NCBI RefSeq assembly: GCF_025244825.1
Contig: NZ_CP104263.1
Coordinates: 1,922,001 to 1,986,000, forward strand
Origin: Arthrobacter jinronghuae
Lineage (GTDB): Bacteria; Actinomycetota; Actinomycetes; Actinomycetales; Micrococcaceae
DNA: 64,000 bases
Direction: 5' to 3'
How positions within the stretch are numbered: position 1 is the stretch's first letter; each line of letters opens with the position of its first letter. Positions 26,288 through 35,316 of this stretch are shown here, one piece after another. Made by a program: the position numbers and the translations under genes. The notes under the pieces were generated by a model. The model did no database searches. It saw only the letters and a list, made by a program, of their open reading frames with translations, and was not told where the DNA came from.

Positions 26288-27052
26288 ATGGGTCTGCTGG
26301 AGGGCAAAGCAGCGATAGTCACCGGATCATCGCGCGGAATCGGAGCCGAAGTGGCCCGGTTCCTGGCAGCCGAGGGTGCCGGCGTCGTCGTCAACTACCG
26401 CCAAAAGGCACCGCGTGCCAACAAGGTGGTGGCTGCCATTGAGGAAGCCGGCGGACGCGCAGTCGCCGTTGGCGCAGACCTCACCGCCGCCGAGGGGACA
26501 GCTGCCCTGGTGGCCGCTGCGCAGGAAAACTTCGGTGGGCTCGACATCCTGGTGCTCAATGCCTCCGGGGGCATGGAAACCGGCGTGGAAGAGAACTACG
26601 CGCTGAAGCTGAACCGCGACGCGCAGGTCAACATGCTCACTGCTGCCCTCGAAGTGATGCCTGCCGGTTCGCGGGTGGTCTTCGTCACCAGCCACCAGGC
26701 GCACTTCATCAAGTCGGTACCGACCATGCCGGAATACGAAGCCGTCGCACTCAGCAAGCGTGCCGGCGAGGACGCGCTGCGCAGCATGCTCCCGCAGCTG
26801 GAAGAGAAGGGCATCACCCTGGTGGTGGTCTCGGGTGACATGATCGAAGGCACCGTGACGGCCACCCTGCTGGACCGGGCCAACCCGGGCGCCATCGAAG
26901 CCCGCCGCGAAGAAGCCGGAAGGCTTTACTCCGTGCAGGAGTTCGGCGCCGAAGTAGCCCGCATGGCCACGGCCGATGTTCCGTCCGGACACACCGAATA
27001 CGTGGGCGGTGCGGACTACCTGACCGCGGGAGCGGCAGGCGGGCCCGCCTAA
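26288..27052 (+). CDS. SDR with FabL-like active site, putative enoyl-ACP reductase
   Basis: Short-chain dehydrogenase of 254 residues. It has a classical cofactor motif TGSSRGIG (12-19) but the catalytic Tyr and Lys are Y150 and K157, six residues apart (YEAVALSK), with S135 upstream. Y-x6-K is the enoyl-ACP-reductase arrangement (FabI, FabL), and the combination with TGSSRGIG is that of FabL. It directly follows fabG, where InhA/FabI is found in mycobacteria and streptomycetes. I therefore infer an enoyl-ACP reductase or close relative; a general SDR oxidoreductase remains possible. AAGGAG precedes the ATG by 6 nt. The 3' end overlaps serB convergently. Confidence 0.8.
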   Translation: MGLLEGKAAIVTGSSRGIGAEVARFLAAEGAGVVVNYRQKAPRANKVVAAIEEAGGRAVAVGADLTAAEGTAALVAAAQENFGGLDILVLNASGGMETGVEENYALKLNRDAQVNMLTAALEVMPAGSRVVFVTSHQAHFIKSVPTMPEYEAVALSKRAGEDALRSMLPQLEEKGITLVVVSGDMIEGTVTATLLDRANPGAIEARREEAGRLYSVQEFGAEVARMATADVPSGHTEYVGGADYLTAGAAGGPA

Positions 27053-27954
27053 AGCTTCACGAAGTGCTGAACCACGTCCAGTTGGGGCAGGTTCACCACG
27101 GCATCCGCGGCGGCCTGCACTGCCGGTTTGGCGTTAAACGCCACTCCCAGTGCGGCCGCCGCGAGCATGTCCAGGTCATTGGCGCCGTCGCCCACCGCAA
27201 TAGTGGAGCCGGGTGCCACCTCCAGGGCCCGTGCCCACTCGGCCAGTGAACGCGCCTTGACCGCACGGTCCACGACTTCCCCGGACACCGCGCCAGTCAG
27301 CACCCCGTCTTTTATTTCCAGGAGGTTCGCCCGGCGGAAGCTGAGCCGCAGGCGATCGGCCAGCGGGTCAAGCACCTGGGTGAAACCGCCCGACACCACG
27401 GCAACTCCGTGTCCGGCCGCAAGGAACTCCTTCACCAGCAGTTCCGCGCCGTCGGAAAGTTCAATCCTGGCCCCCACTTCGTCGATGACGGACGCCGGCA
27501 GCCCGGCCAGCGTTTTCACTCGGGCATGCAGGCTCGCGGCAAAATCCAGTTCCCCGCGCATGGCGGCCTCGGTCACCGCTGCGACCTCCGCTTCCCGTCC
27601 TGCATGCGCCGCCAGCAGTTCAATGACTTCCTGTTTGATCAGGGTCGAGTCCACGTCCAGCACCAGCAGCTTCCGGGCATCCTCAAGCAGCGACGGCGGC
27701 ACCACGGCGCTCTGCTCACCGCCCGGCCGTGCCGGTACGGCTGCCGCAGCTGCGGCGACGGCGCGCCGCAGCCGGGGGAGGCCGCCGTCGTACCCCACAT
27801 AAAGCTTGGACACGGTGAAACCGTTCCCCGCAGCGTTCTCCAGTTCCAGGATCCGCGCCCCCAACCCGGAGACGGCGCCCTGCACCGCCCCCAGATAGGC
27901 GTCGGACAGATCCCGCCCGTAGCTGACGACACTGTATTCGGGGGAGTTCGGCAT
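27049..27954 (-). CDS. serB: Phosphoserine phosphatase SerB
   Basis: Hydrolyses phosphoserine in the last step of serine synthesis. A HAD-superfamily protein of 301 residues from the chosen ATG: a variable N-terminal part of about 90 residues, then DVDSTLI with the nucleophile and acid/base aspartates at 100 and 102, VVSGGFTQV, and GDGANDLDM near the C-terminus. An ATG 28 codons further upstream (28038) is possible. The stop overlaps the end of the FabL-like gene by 4 bp, convergent. Confidence 0.92.
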   Translation of the reverse strand: MPNSPEYSVVSYGRDLSDAYLGAVQGAVSGLGARILELENAAGNGFTVSKLYVGYDGGLPRLRRAVAAAAAAVPARPGGEQSAVVPPSLLEDARKLLVLDVDSTLIKQEVIELLAAHAGREAEVAAVTEAAMRGELDFAASLHARVKTLAGLPASVIDEVGARIELSDGAELLVKEFLAAGHGVAVVSGGFTQVLDPLADRLRLSFRRANLLEIKDGVLTGAVSGEVVDRAVKARSLAEWARALEVAPGSTIAVGDGANDLDMLAAAALGVAFNAKPAVQAAADAVVNLPQLDVVQHFVKL

Positions 27955-28080
27955 GGTTTCCGTTCTGCTCGGTCCAACGGGGAAGTACGTGTTCGGTACG
28001 GGGATCCCCGGCTGCGTCTGCGTGGCGGCCGGGCGCATCGTTTCGCCAATGCCCCTTTCTTTAGCCTAATGTCTAGTGCT

Positions 28081-28869
28081 ATGAGTGATGTTCTTGAATT
28101 TGCCGGCGTAAGCGTTGTCCGCGGCGGCAAAAACCTGTTGGACGGCGTTAACTGGCAGGTCAAGGAGGGGGAACGTTGGGTCATCATGGGCCCCAACGGT
28201 GCCGGAAAGACCACGCTGCTGCAGATTGCCAGCGGCCGGATGCACCCTACCCGAGGCGTAGCGGGAATCCTCGAGGAAGTCCTCGGCGCGGTGGACGTCT
28301 TTGAACTCCGCCCCCGTATCGGTCTGGCCTCCGCGGCACTTGCCGGGCAGATCCCCGAGGACGAAACAGTCCTCAACGTGGTGCTCACGGCGTCCTACGG
28401 AATGACCGGGCGCTGGCGTGAAAAGTACGAAAAGCTCGACGAACGGCGCGCCTTCCGCCTCCTGCACGAGTGGGGCATGTCCACCTTCATGAACCGCCGC
28501 TTCTCCTCGCTCAGCGAAGGGGAGCGCAAGCGCGTCCAGATCGCCCGCGCCCTGATGACGGATCCGGAACTGCTGCTGCTGGACGAGCCGGCCGCCGGCC
28601 TGGACCTCGCAGGCCGAGAGGACCTCCTGTTCCGGCTCGGCGAACTGGCCCGGGACGAGGAAGCACCCGCCATGGTGCTGGTCACCCACCACCTGGAAGA
28701 AGTCCCCACCGGTTTCACCCACGCCCTGCTGCTCCGCGAAGGCGGCGTGGTGGCGTCCGGTCCCATCGAAGAGGTGTTCACCGAAGAACACCTATGCACC
28801 GCCTTTGACCTGCCGCTGGACCTGCGCCGCGACGGCGGCCGGTATTCGGCCACTGCCCGGCGCGGCTAG
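28081..28869 (+). CDS. ABC transporter ATP-binding protein
   Basis: ATPase subunit of 262 residues without an adjacent permease. Walker A GPNGAGKTT near 35-43, signature LSEGERKRVQIAR (note LSEG rather than LSGG), Walker B LLLLDEPAAGLD and H-loop THHLEEVP are visible. It resembles the ModF/YlmA group of single ATPases, sometimes described as molybdate- or iron-type without proof. The ATG at 28081 lacks a ribosome site; an ATG at 28069 (MSSAMSD) is an alternative. The TrmH-like gene follows after 13 nt. Confidence 0.88.
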   Translation: MSDVLEFAGVSVVRGGKNLLDGVNWQVKEGERWVIMGPNGAGKTTLLQIASGRMHPTRGVAGILEEVLGAVDVFELRPRIGLASAALAGQIPEDETVLNVVLTASYGMTGRWREKYEKLDERRAFRLLHEWGMSTFMNRRFSSLSEGERKRVQIARALMTDPELLLLDEPAAGLDLAGREDLLFRLGELARDEEAPAMVLVTHHLEEVPTGFTHALLLREGGVVASGPIEEVFTEEHLCTAFDLPLDLRRDGGRYSATARRG

Positions 28870-28882
28870 GAGCAGTTTCCGG

Positions 28883-29686
28883 GTGAACCTCCAGTATTTA
28901 GAGTCCGCCGACGATCCCCGCGTCTACGACTACACCTCCCTCACGGACACCTCCCTCCGGAAGCGGCGGGAACCGGAGGAGGGCATGTACATTGCCGAAT
29001 CCTCCAAGGTCCTGCGCCGCGCGGTCGACGCCGGACACCGCCCGCGGTCCTTTTTCCTGGCCGAGAAATGGCTTCCGGACCTGGCGGACATCCTGGCCCG
29101 GTTCCCGGACGTGCCTGCCTACGTAGGTACGCCCGAGGTCCTGGAGCAGATCACCGGGTTCCACCTGCACCGGGGTGCCCTGGCGGCCATGGAACGCCCT
29201 GCGCCCCTGGACCTGCCCGGCCTGCTGGGTACGGCCCGCAGGATCGCGGTGCTGGAAGACATTGTCGACCACACCAACATCGGTGCGATCTTCCGTTCCG
29301 CCGCTGCCCTGCAGGTGGACGCCGTGCTGGTGACACCCCGCTGTGCGGACCCGCTGTACCGCCGGGCCATCCGCGTAAGCATGGGAGCAGTCTTCCAGGT
29401 TCCGTGGGTGCGGCTGACGGACTGGCCGGGACAACTCGAACAGCTCCGTGAAGCCGGCTTTGTGACTGCTGCCCTGGCACTGCGCGAGGATTCCCTGACC
29501 CTGGATGAACTGAGCGCCCGCCGCGACGAGCGCCTTGCACTGGTCCTCGGCACGGAAGGCGACGGCCTGGCCGAGGCCACCCTCACCGGCGTCGACCTGG
29601 CCGTACGCATCCCGATGAGCGGGGGCGTCGATTCGCTGAATGTAGCCGCCGCCAGTGCCGTGGCATTCTGGGAGTGCCGGCCCTGA
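28883..29686 (+). CDS. SpoU/TrmH family RNA 2'-O-methyltransferase
   Basis: AdoMet-dependent 2'-O-methylation of rRNA or tRNA, 267 residues. The SPOUT knot motifs are in order: VDHTNIGAIFRSAAAL (motif 1), LVLGTEGDGL (motif 2) and IPMSGGVDSLNVAAA (motif 3). The N-terminal part contains the substrate-binding KVLRRAVDAG region. GTG start with GGAG 11 nt upstream, 13 nt after the ABC ATPase gene. The target nucleotide cannot be told from sequence. Confidence 0.92.
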   Translation: MNLQYLESADDPRVYDYTSLTDTSLRKRREPEEGMYIAESSKVLRRAVDAGHRPRSFFLAEKWLPDLADILARFPDVPAYVGTPEVLEQITGFHLHRGALAAMERPAPLDLPGLLGTARRIAVLEDIVDHTNIGAIFRSAAALQVDAVLVTPRCADPLYRRAIRVSMGAVFQVPWVRLTDWPGQLEQLREAGFVTAALALREDSLTLDELSARRDERLALVLGTEGDGLAEATLTGVDLAVRIPMSGGVDSLNVAAASAVAFWECRP

Positions 29687-29780
29687 TGCCGCCGGGCAGT
29701 CCGCTGCCCTTACCCTGCAGTCCCTCAGGTGCCAGACTGTGCGCAGTCATCCACCCTTCGAGGAGACCAGCGGAGCTGCT

Positions 29781-30689
29781 ATGGAATCCCGTGCAAGCAC
29801 CCGGCCAGGCAAGGTCCTGGCGCTGTGCGCCGGATTACTGCTGACCGTTTCGGCCTGCGGCCCCACCGCCGGTCAACTGCAGGAACGGGAAACATCGGCT
29901 TCAGCGGCGCCGTCCGGCACCGTTGCCGCAGAGCCGTCCCGCACCGCCTATCCCACCCGGCCGCCGTCGCCCGTTCCCGAAATCACCGCTCCGCCGACGC
30001 AGGTGGGTGTCACCGGCAGCCAGGTTGGTATGCCGCAGTCGGTCCAGGATGCCTGCCAGTGGCTCCTTCGCCGGGATCCGGAGCCTGCGTCCGGGGCCGA
30101 AGCGGGGGCCTGCGTCTCCGCCGCCATGGCCGCGGGCGGAGGCGGCGTGCAGACCCTTCGGACAGACACCAGCTGGCTCCCGGCCGGCACGTACAGCGTC
30201 CGGTTCGCCACCGGCCCCGACTTCGCCATGACCCTGCAGGACACGGATGCGGACCTCTCACTCACCATCCGCGAGGGGCAGCGGGTGCTGCGCAAGGAGA
30301 ACCAGGACATTTCCGCGGACCGGGAAGGAACGGCTGAAGAGGCCTACGCGGCGATCCTTGCCGATGCCGCCGAGTTGACCGTCCGGCCGGAGAGAGTGGC
30401 CGCGCTGCTTGCACCGGCGGAAGAGGTCGCCGTCCGGTACGGGGTAGTGCTCGACGGGAAGCCCTGCACGCAGATCAGCGGGAGCTTCGACACGGGGGAG
30501 GCGCAGCAGCCCGGAAACGGCACCGGACCTCCGGCAGGGTCATCCGCGGTGCTTCCGGCCGGTTCCTTTTCACTGTGCCTGGATGATTTTTACCGCCCCG
30601 TACAGATTGAAATCACCGGCCTTAACCAGGGCATCACCTCGAAGATCACCGCCGTCAACGCCCAGTGGGGCACCCGCCCGCTCTCTTGA
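29781..30689 (+). CDS. Putative lipoprotein of unknown function
   Basis: A 302-residue protein with a lipoprotein signal: positively charged start, hydrophobic VLALCAGLLLTVSAC and a lipobox cysteine at about residue 26. A Pro/Thr/Ser-rich spacer (about 30-75) would lift the rest from the membrane. Beyond it there is a helix with two cysteines (DACQWLLRRD, GACVSAAMA) and a beta-rich region with KPCTQISG and FSLCLDDFY, allowing two disulfides. GGAG is 5 nt before the ATG. I do not recognise the family. Confidence 0.75.
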   Translation: MESRASTRPGKVLALCAGLLLTVSACGPTAGQLQERETSASAAPSGTVAAEPSRTAYPTRPPSPVPEITAPPTQVGVTGSQVGMPQSVQDACQWLLRRDPEPASGAEAGACVSAAMAAGGGGVQTLRTDTSWLPAGTYSVRFATGPDFAMTLQDTDADLSLTIREGQRVLRKENQDISADREGTAEEAYAAILADAAELTVRPERVAALLAPAEEVAVRYGVVLDGKPCTQISGSFDTGEAQQPGNGTGPPAGSSAVLPAGSFSLCLDDFYRPVQIEITGLNQGITSKITAVNAQWGTRPLS

Positions 30690-30730
30690 GACGAGAGCCG
30701 AAGGGTTTCCTGCGGGTCCGGGAAATGCGC

Positions 30731-30820
30731 TAGTATGGGTTGCTGGCCGAATGTACGGCCGATAAAGCTTTCAACCACACTGTGCCTGGCAAAATCCAGG
30801 CACCAAAAGAAGGTAAAACT
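30731..30820 (+). promoter_or_regulatory. rpmE2 promoter and leader
   Basis: TAGTAT at 30731-30736 preceded by TGCGC is a good -10 box. The leader of about 80 nt contains GTGCCTGGC-AAAATCCAG-GCAC, an imperfect stem, and AGAAGG 7 nt before the GTG start. In other bacteria zinc-free L31 genes are Zur-controlled; I could not pick out a clear Zur palindrome. Confidence 0.5.
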
Positions 30821-31078
30821 GTGAAGTCTGATATCCACCCCAAGTATGCTCCGGTTGTCTTCCGTGACCTCGCGTCCGACACCGCTTTCCTGACGGCCTC
30901 CACCGCCACCTCCTCCAAGACGATCGAGTGGGAAGACGGAAACACGTACCCGCTCATCGAGGTGGAAATCTCCTCCGCATCGCACCCGTTCTACACGGGC
31001 AAGCAGCGCATCATGGACTCCGCCGGCCGCGTGGAGCGCTTCAACGCCCGCTTCAAGGGCTTCGGCGCGAAGAAGTAA
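30821..31078 (+). CDS. rpmE2: 50S ribosomal protein L31 type B
   Basis: Component of the large ribosomal subunit, 85 residues from the [19 protein letters not shown], the central [17 protein letters not shown] and [20 protein letters not shown] are typical of type B. There is no cysteine at all, so this is the zinc-independent C-minus form, which in other bacteria replaces the zinc-containing L31 when zinc is scarce. It stands alone between a lipoprotein gene and a terminator. Confidence 0.96.
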   Translation: MKSDIHPKYAPVVFRDLASDTAFLTASTATSSKTIEWEDGNTYPLIEVEISSASHPFYTGKQRIMDSAGRVERFNARFKGFGAKK

Positions 31079-31107
31079 CCAGCACGGAAATACAGCAGTA
31101 CTTAGAG

Positions 31108-31140
31108 AAAGGTCCGCCGGCATCAGCCCGGCGGGCCTTT
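31108..31140 (+). terminator. Terminator after rpmE2
   Basis: AAAGGTCCGCCGG pairs with CCCGGCGGGCCTTT across a short loop, 30 nt after the rpmE2 stop codon; TTT follows. Confidence 0.85.
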
Positions 31141-31197
31141 CCCTGTAACGGGGGACCGTCCGGTCCCGGCAGAGCGGTTCGGAGCTAAGGAGTCTTG

Positions 31198-32274
31198 ATG
31201 GCAAGCACGGATAACACTGGACGCCGGCACGGGGAATACAAAGTTCCCGGCGGCAAACTCGTTGTAGCGGACCTGGAAGTCCGTGACGGCAAGCTGGCCG
31301 ATGTTTCCCTTGGCGGCGATTTCTTCCTGGAACCCGATGAAGCACTCGGGGATATCAATGCCGCCCTTGAGGGCCTGTCTGCCGAGACGTCGTTCGGCGA
31401 TATTGCCGCAGCCGTCCGCTCCCGGTTGTCCCCGGATACGGTCCTCTTCGGTTTCTCGCCCGAAGCCGTCGCCACCACCGTACGCCGCGCCCTCGGCAAG
31501 GCCACCGGCTGGGGGGACCACCAGTGGGAGATCATCCCGCCCACCCCGCTGTCCACGCATATGCACGTAGCCATGGACGAGGTCCTGGCGGAGGAAGTGG
31601 GCACGGGTAAGCGCAATCCCACCCTTCGGTTCTGGGAATGGGAGTCGCCCTCCGTGGTGATCGGCAGCTTCCAGTCCCTGAAGAACGAGGTGGATCCGGA
31701 GGGAGCGGAACGGCACGGTGTCACCGTAGTCCGGCGCATCACCGGCGGCGGTGCCATGTTCATGGAGCACGGCAACGCCATCACCTACTCCCTTTACGTT
31801 CCCCAGTCCCTGGTGGATGGGCTCAGCTTCGCGGATTCCTACCCCTTCTTGGACGCCTGGGTGATGGAATCCCTGAAGAAGCTCGGAATCTCCGCCTGGT
31901 ACGTGCCGCTGAACGACATGGCCACGGACCAGGGCAAGATCGGCGGTGCCGCACAGAAACGTTTCAGCAGCGGCGGGATGCTGCACCACGTCACCATGTC
32001 CTACAACATCGACGCGGACAAGATGGTGGAGGTGCTGCGCATCGGCAAGGAAAAACTCTCCGACAAGGGCACTACGAGTGCCAAGAAGCGGGTGGATCCG
32101 CTTAAGCGGCAGACCGGGCTTTCCCGCGAAGACATCATTGCAACCATGATGGACACCTTCGCCACGCGTTACGGCGCAGTCGAGGCGTCGATCTCCGACG
32201 AGGAGCTGGCCCTCGCGGAGCAGAAGGTCGCTGAAAAGTTCGACACCCCGGAGTGGCTGAGCCGCGTCCCCTAA
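31198..32274 (+). CDS. Lipoate-protein ligase with N-terminal accessory domain
   Basis: Attaches lipoate to E2 and H-proteins via lipoyl-AMP. Residues from about 10 to 105 match the LplA accessory domain (GEYKVPGGKLVVADLEVRD, LGGDFFLEPDEAL), which is at the C-terminus in E. coli LplA. The catalytic domain follows from about 125 to 340, with RRITGGGAMFMEHGNAITYS as the lipoate-AMP loop and KIGGAAQKR carrying the conserved lysine. The order of domains is thus swapped. AGGAG is 5 nt before the ATG. 358 residues. Confidence 0.9.
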   Translation: MASTDNTGRRHGEYKVPGGKLVVADLEVRDGKLADVSLGGDFFLEPDEALGDINAALEGLSAETSFGDIAAAVRSRLSPDTVLFGFSPEAVATTVRRALGKATGWGDHQWEIIPPTPLSTHMHVAMDEVLAEEVGTGKRNPTLRFWEWESPSVVIGSFQSLKNEVDPEGAERHGVTVVRRITGGGAMFMEHGNAITYSLYVPQSLVDGLSFADSYPFLDAWVMESLKKLGISAWYVPLNDMATDQGKIGGAAQKRFSSGGMLHHVTMSYNIDADKMVEVLRIGKEKLSDKGTTSAKKRVDPLKRQTGLSREDIIATMMDTFATRYGAVEASISDEELALAEQKVAEKFDTPEWLSRVP

Positions 32275-32334
32275 CCCGCCGGCCTGCGGACCGTCCGCTA
32301 CCCCGGCGGCGGTCCGTAGGCCTAGACTGCGGAG

Positions 32335-32673
32335 ATGGAGAAAAAGTCGCTGACCGCCCTCGTCCGCCAACACATGGAATCCTCACGGCAGGCGGCCAGC
32401 GGACGCAGCGCCTCCACTGTCTACGGCGGACACGAGCACGTGCTGCGGCAGACCGTGATTGCCCTCCGGGCCGGGTTTGTTATGGACGAGCATGAGAATC
32501 CGGGCGAGGCCACGGTCTATGTCCTCAAGGGCCGGGTTGCCCTGGCCGCGGAGGGCAACACCTGGGACGGCGCCGCGGGAGACCTGCTGATTGTTCCGCA
32601 GGCGCGGCACTCCGTCGCGGCCCTGGAAGACTCGGCCATCCTCCTCACCGTCGCCAAGCCGCAGCTGGCCTGA
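32335..32673 (+). CDS. Cupin-domain protein
   Basis: A 112-residue single cupin: LRQTVIALRAGFVMDEHENPGEATVYVLKGRV is the first conserved motif and GDLLIVPQARHSVAALEDS the second. The first motif has only one His and some acidic residues, so metal binding may be weak or altered. TAGACT at 32323-32328 is 6 nt before the ATG, so the mRNA is probably leaderless (the overlapping GGAG is too close to act as a normal site). Function is not clear. Confidence 0.82.
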   Translation: MEKKSLTALVRQHMESSRQAASGRSASTVYGGHEHVLRQTVIALRAGFVMDEHENPGEATVYVLKGRVALAAEGNTWDGAAGDLLIVPQARHSVAALEDSAILLTVAKPQLA

Positions 32674-32698
32674 CGCCGGGCCTGCTGCCTCCCCGGAC

Positions 32699-35308
32699 CT
32701 ACAGTCCGGCCGCCTGGACGCGCAGGGACCGAAGCAGCTGGTCCTGCTGCTCGATGATGATCCGCCGCAGCGCGCCCGGCGCGCCGGGATGAAGCTCCAG
32801 CCATTCGACCGATTTCTGCACTACCGGATGGTCGGCCGGTGCCATGCCCGGCGCTGCATCCTGGTGCCCGGGGTAGAGCCCGCCGACCACGCGGGAGGCC
32901 AGCTCGATGCTGCGTGCGGACCAGACCTCGGTGAGGGAGGCGAAATAGTCCTCCACGTATCCGTCCAGCAACTCGTGGCTGCCCAGGCCGAACCCGGTGA
33001 TTGTGGCCGAGAGCAGCTCGTTGGAGAGGCGATCGGAGTGGACTGCCGCCTGCCAGGCCGCAGCCTTCACCTCCGGATCCGGGAAGGCAGCCGCTGCGGT
33101 CGTGTGGCCCACCCGTCCCGACGCCGTGGTGTCCCGTTCCAGTTCGGCGTCCAGTTCCGCGCGGGTGGCGGAATCGGTGGCCGCGAGTGCAACCCACAGG
33201 CGCCAGCGAAGATCGGAATCCACTGCCAGGCCCTCGACGCCGGCACTGCCGTCCAGCAGTCCGCGCAGCAGCCGGTTGTAGGTGCTGCTGCGCCGCCCGG
33301 CCCCTGCGGCGGCCCGGGCCCAGATGATCTGCCGGTCGCTGCCCGGTGCCGCCGTCTTCAACTGCTCGGCAATGTGCGCGTAGAACTCCTCGCGCAGTTC
33401 GTCCCGCCGCGACGTCGGTGCGTAATACTCGATGGCACTGAGGGCATTGTCCAGCAGTACCTGCAGTACGCCGGCACCGCTTTCCTGCGGCGCCACCCGC
33501 TGGACCAGCCGTACGTAGTCCTTGGCACTGAGGACCCCGTCCCGGACGCTGTTCCACAGCGCTGAAAGCGTGATGGCCCGGGCCAGGGGATCGGTGAGCC
33601 GGTGCAGGGACTCCAGCAGCGTGCCCAGTGACGCGTCGTCGAAACGGATCTTGGCGTAGGTAAGGTCCTCGTCATTGAGCAGCAGAAGGGCAGGACGCTG
33701 CCTGCCGAGCAGTTCAGGTACCTCCGTCCGTGCACCGGCGACGTCCAGTTCCACGCTGTCAATGCGGACCAGGGCTCCGGCGGCGTCGAAATCGTACAGT
33801 CCGACGCGGAGCCGGTGCGGCCGGGGGACCTGTTCGCCGCTGACCGGATCCGGAGCATTCTGCCGGATAACCACGGAAGTGTAGGCACCGGCGTCGTCGG
33901 TTTCGGTCTCCGGGGCCAGGACCGGAACGCCGGCGGTCTGGAGCCAGCGGCTGGACCACAGCGCCATGTCCCTGCCGGACGCCGTTTCCAGGGCACTGAG
34001 GAGGTCCGCGAGCGTGGTGTTGCCGAAGGCATGGGCCCGGAAGTACCCCCGGGCAGCCTCGATAAAGGCATCGAACCCGACGTAGGCCACCAGCTGCTTG
34101 AGCACCGAGGCGCCCTTGGCATACGTGATGCCGTCGAAGTTCTGCTTCGCGGCCTCCAGATCGGGGATGTCCGCCACGATGGGGTGCGTGGTGGGCAGCT
34201 GGTCCTGGACGTAGGCCCAGGCCTTGCGCCGGTTCGCGAAGCTCACCCAGGAGTTGGTGAAGTCGGTGGCACGGTCCACGGCCAGGGCGCCCATGTAGTC
34301 CGCGAAGGACTCCTTGAGCCACAGGTCGTCCCACCACTTCATGGTCACCAGGTCGCCGAACCACATGTGCGCCATCTCGTGCAGGATGGTGTTGGCGCGC
34401 GCCTCGTACTGCGCCTCCGTGGCCCTGGAGCGGAACACGTATGCCTCGGTGAAGGTCACCAGGCCGGGATTCTCCATGGCGCCGAGGTTGTACTCGGGGA
34501 CAAAGGCGGAATCGTATTTCCCGAAGGGATACGGGAAGGCAAAGAGGCGGTGGAAGTAGTCCAGGCCCCGTTTAGTGACCGCGAAGATGTTCTCCGCGTC
34601 GAAGTACTCGGCCAGGGAGGAACGGCAGTACGCCGCCAGCGGAACGCGAAGGTCGGTGCCGTCGTCGAGCCGGGTGCACCACTCGTCGTCGGCGCGGTGG
34701 TACGGGCCGGCGAGGACCGTGGTGATGTAGGTGGAGATGCGCTGGGTAGCAGCGAACTCCCAACGGCTCAGGGCGCCGTCACCCAGCGGTGTCCGCTGCG
34801 TTTCGACGCCGTTGGAAGCCACCTCCCAGCCACTCGGCGCCGTCACCGTGAAACTGAAGGACGCCTTCAGGTCCGGCTGCTCAAAATCGGCAAATACGCG
34901 CCGCGCGTCGGCGGGCTCGTACTGCGTGTAGAGGTAGATCTGCCCGTCCGCCGGGTCGCGGAAGCGGTGCAGGCCCTCGCCGCTCCGGCTGTAGAGGGCC
35001 GTGCCGTCGACGGTGACGGTGTTTTGCCGCTGCAGGCCGGGCAGGCGGATCCGGGAGGAGTCCACAACGTCTGCCAGGTCCAGCTCGGCCCCGTTCAGGA
35101 CAACCGAGGACACCCCGCCGTGGATGAAGTCCAGGAACGTCTCGGCACCGGGCTCTGAACAGCCGAAGGTTATGGTGCTTCGGGACCGGAAGCCTGCGGC
35201 GTCCTGGTTCTGGGCATTGCCCAGGTCCAGATGGACATCGTAGGAGGTCACGGACAGCAGGCGGGACCGCAGAGCGGCTTCGTCACGGCTCAGGTTCTGG
35301 TTAGGCAC
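32699..35308 (-). CDS. pepN: Aminopeptidase N
   Basis: Cytosolic M1 zinc aminopeptidase of 869 residues. The exopeptidase motif GAMEN is near 275 and the zinc site HEMAH at about 309-313 with the third ligand Glu 18 residues on (LWLKESFADY). The N-terminal beta domain (about 1-190), catalytic domain and ERAP1-like C-terminal domain are complete. A GTG at 35308 gives the usual short N-terminus; a TTG at 35320 overlapping the upstream stop codon (TTGA) is an alternative. The preceding membrane-protein gene is co-directional. Confidence 0.95.
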   Translation of the reverse strand: MPNQNLSRDEAALRSRLLSVTSYDVHLDLGNAQNQDAAGFRSRSTITFGCSEPGAETFLDFIHGGVSSVVLNGAELDLADVVDSSRIRLPGLQRQNTVTVDGTALYSRSGEGLHRFRDPADGQIYLYTQYEPADARRVFADFEQPDLKASFSFTVTAPSGWEVASNGVETQRTPLGDGALSRWEFAATQRISTYITTVLAGPYHRADDEWCTRLDDGTDLRVPLAAYCRSSLAEYFDAENIFAVTKRGLDYFHRLFAFPYPFGKYDSAFVPEYNLGAMENPGLVTFTEAYVFRSRATEAQYEARANTILHEMAHMWFGDLVTMKWWDDLWLKESFADYMGALAVDRATDFTNSWVSFANRRKAWAYVQDQLPTTHPIVADIPDLEAAKQNFDGITYAKGASVLKQLVAYVGFDAFIEAARGYFRAHAFGNTTLADLLSALETASGRDMALWSSRWLQTAGVPVLAPETETDDAGAYTSVVIRQNAPDPVSGEQVPRPHRLRVGLYDFDAAGALVRIDSVELDVAGARTEVPELLGRQRPALLLLNDEDLTYAKIRFDDASLGTLLESLHRLTDPLARAITLSALWNSVRDGVLSAKDYVRLVQRVAPQESGAGVLQVLLDNALSAIEYYAPTSRRDELREEFYAHIAEQLKTAAPGSDRQIIWARAAAGAGRRSSTYNRLLRGLLDGSAGVEGLAVDSDLRWRLWVALAATDSATRAELDAELERDTTASGRVGHTTAAAAFPDPEVKAAAWQAAVHSDRLSNELLSATITGFGLGSHELLDGYVEDYFASLTEVWSARSIELASRVVGGLYPGHQDAAPGMAPADHPVVQKSVEWLELHPGAPGALRRIIIEQQDQLLRSLRVQAAGL

Positions 35309-35316
35309 CTGTTCAT

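Noticed and set aside
30740..30820. Extended N-terminus of L31 from an ATG at 30740
   Set aside because: The upstream codons overlap the promoter and leader, and the GTG at 30821 gives the exact family start with an AGAAGG site.
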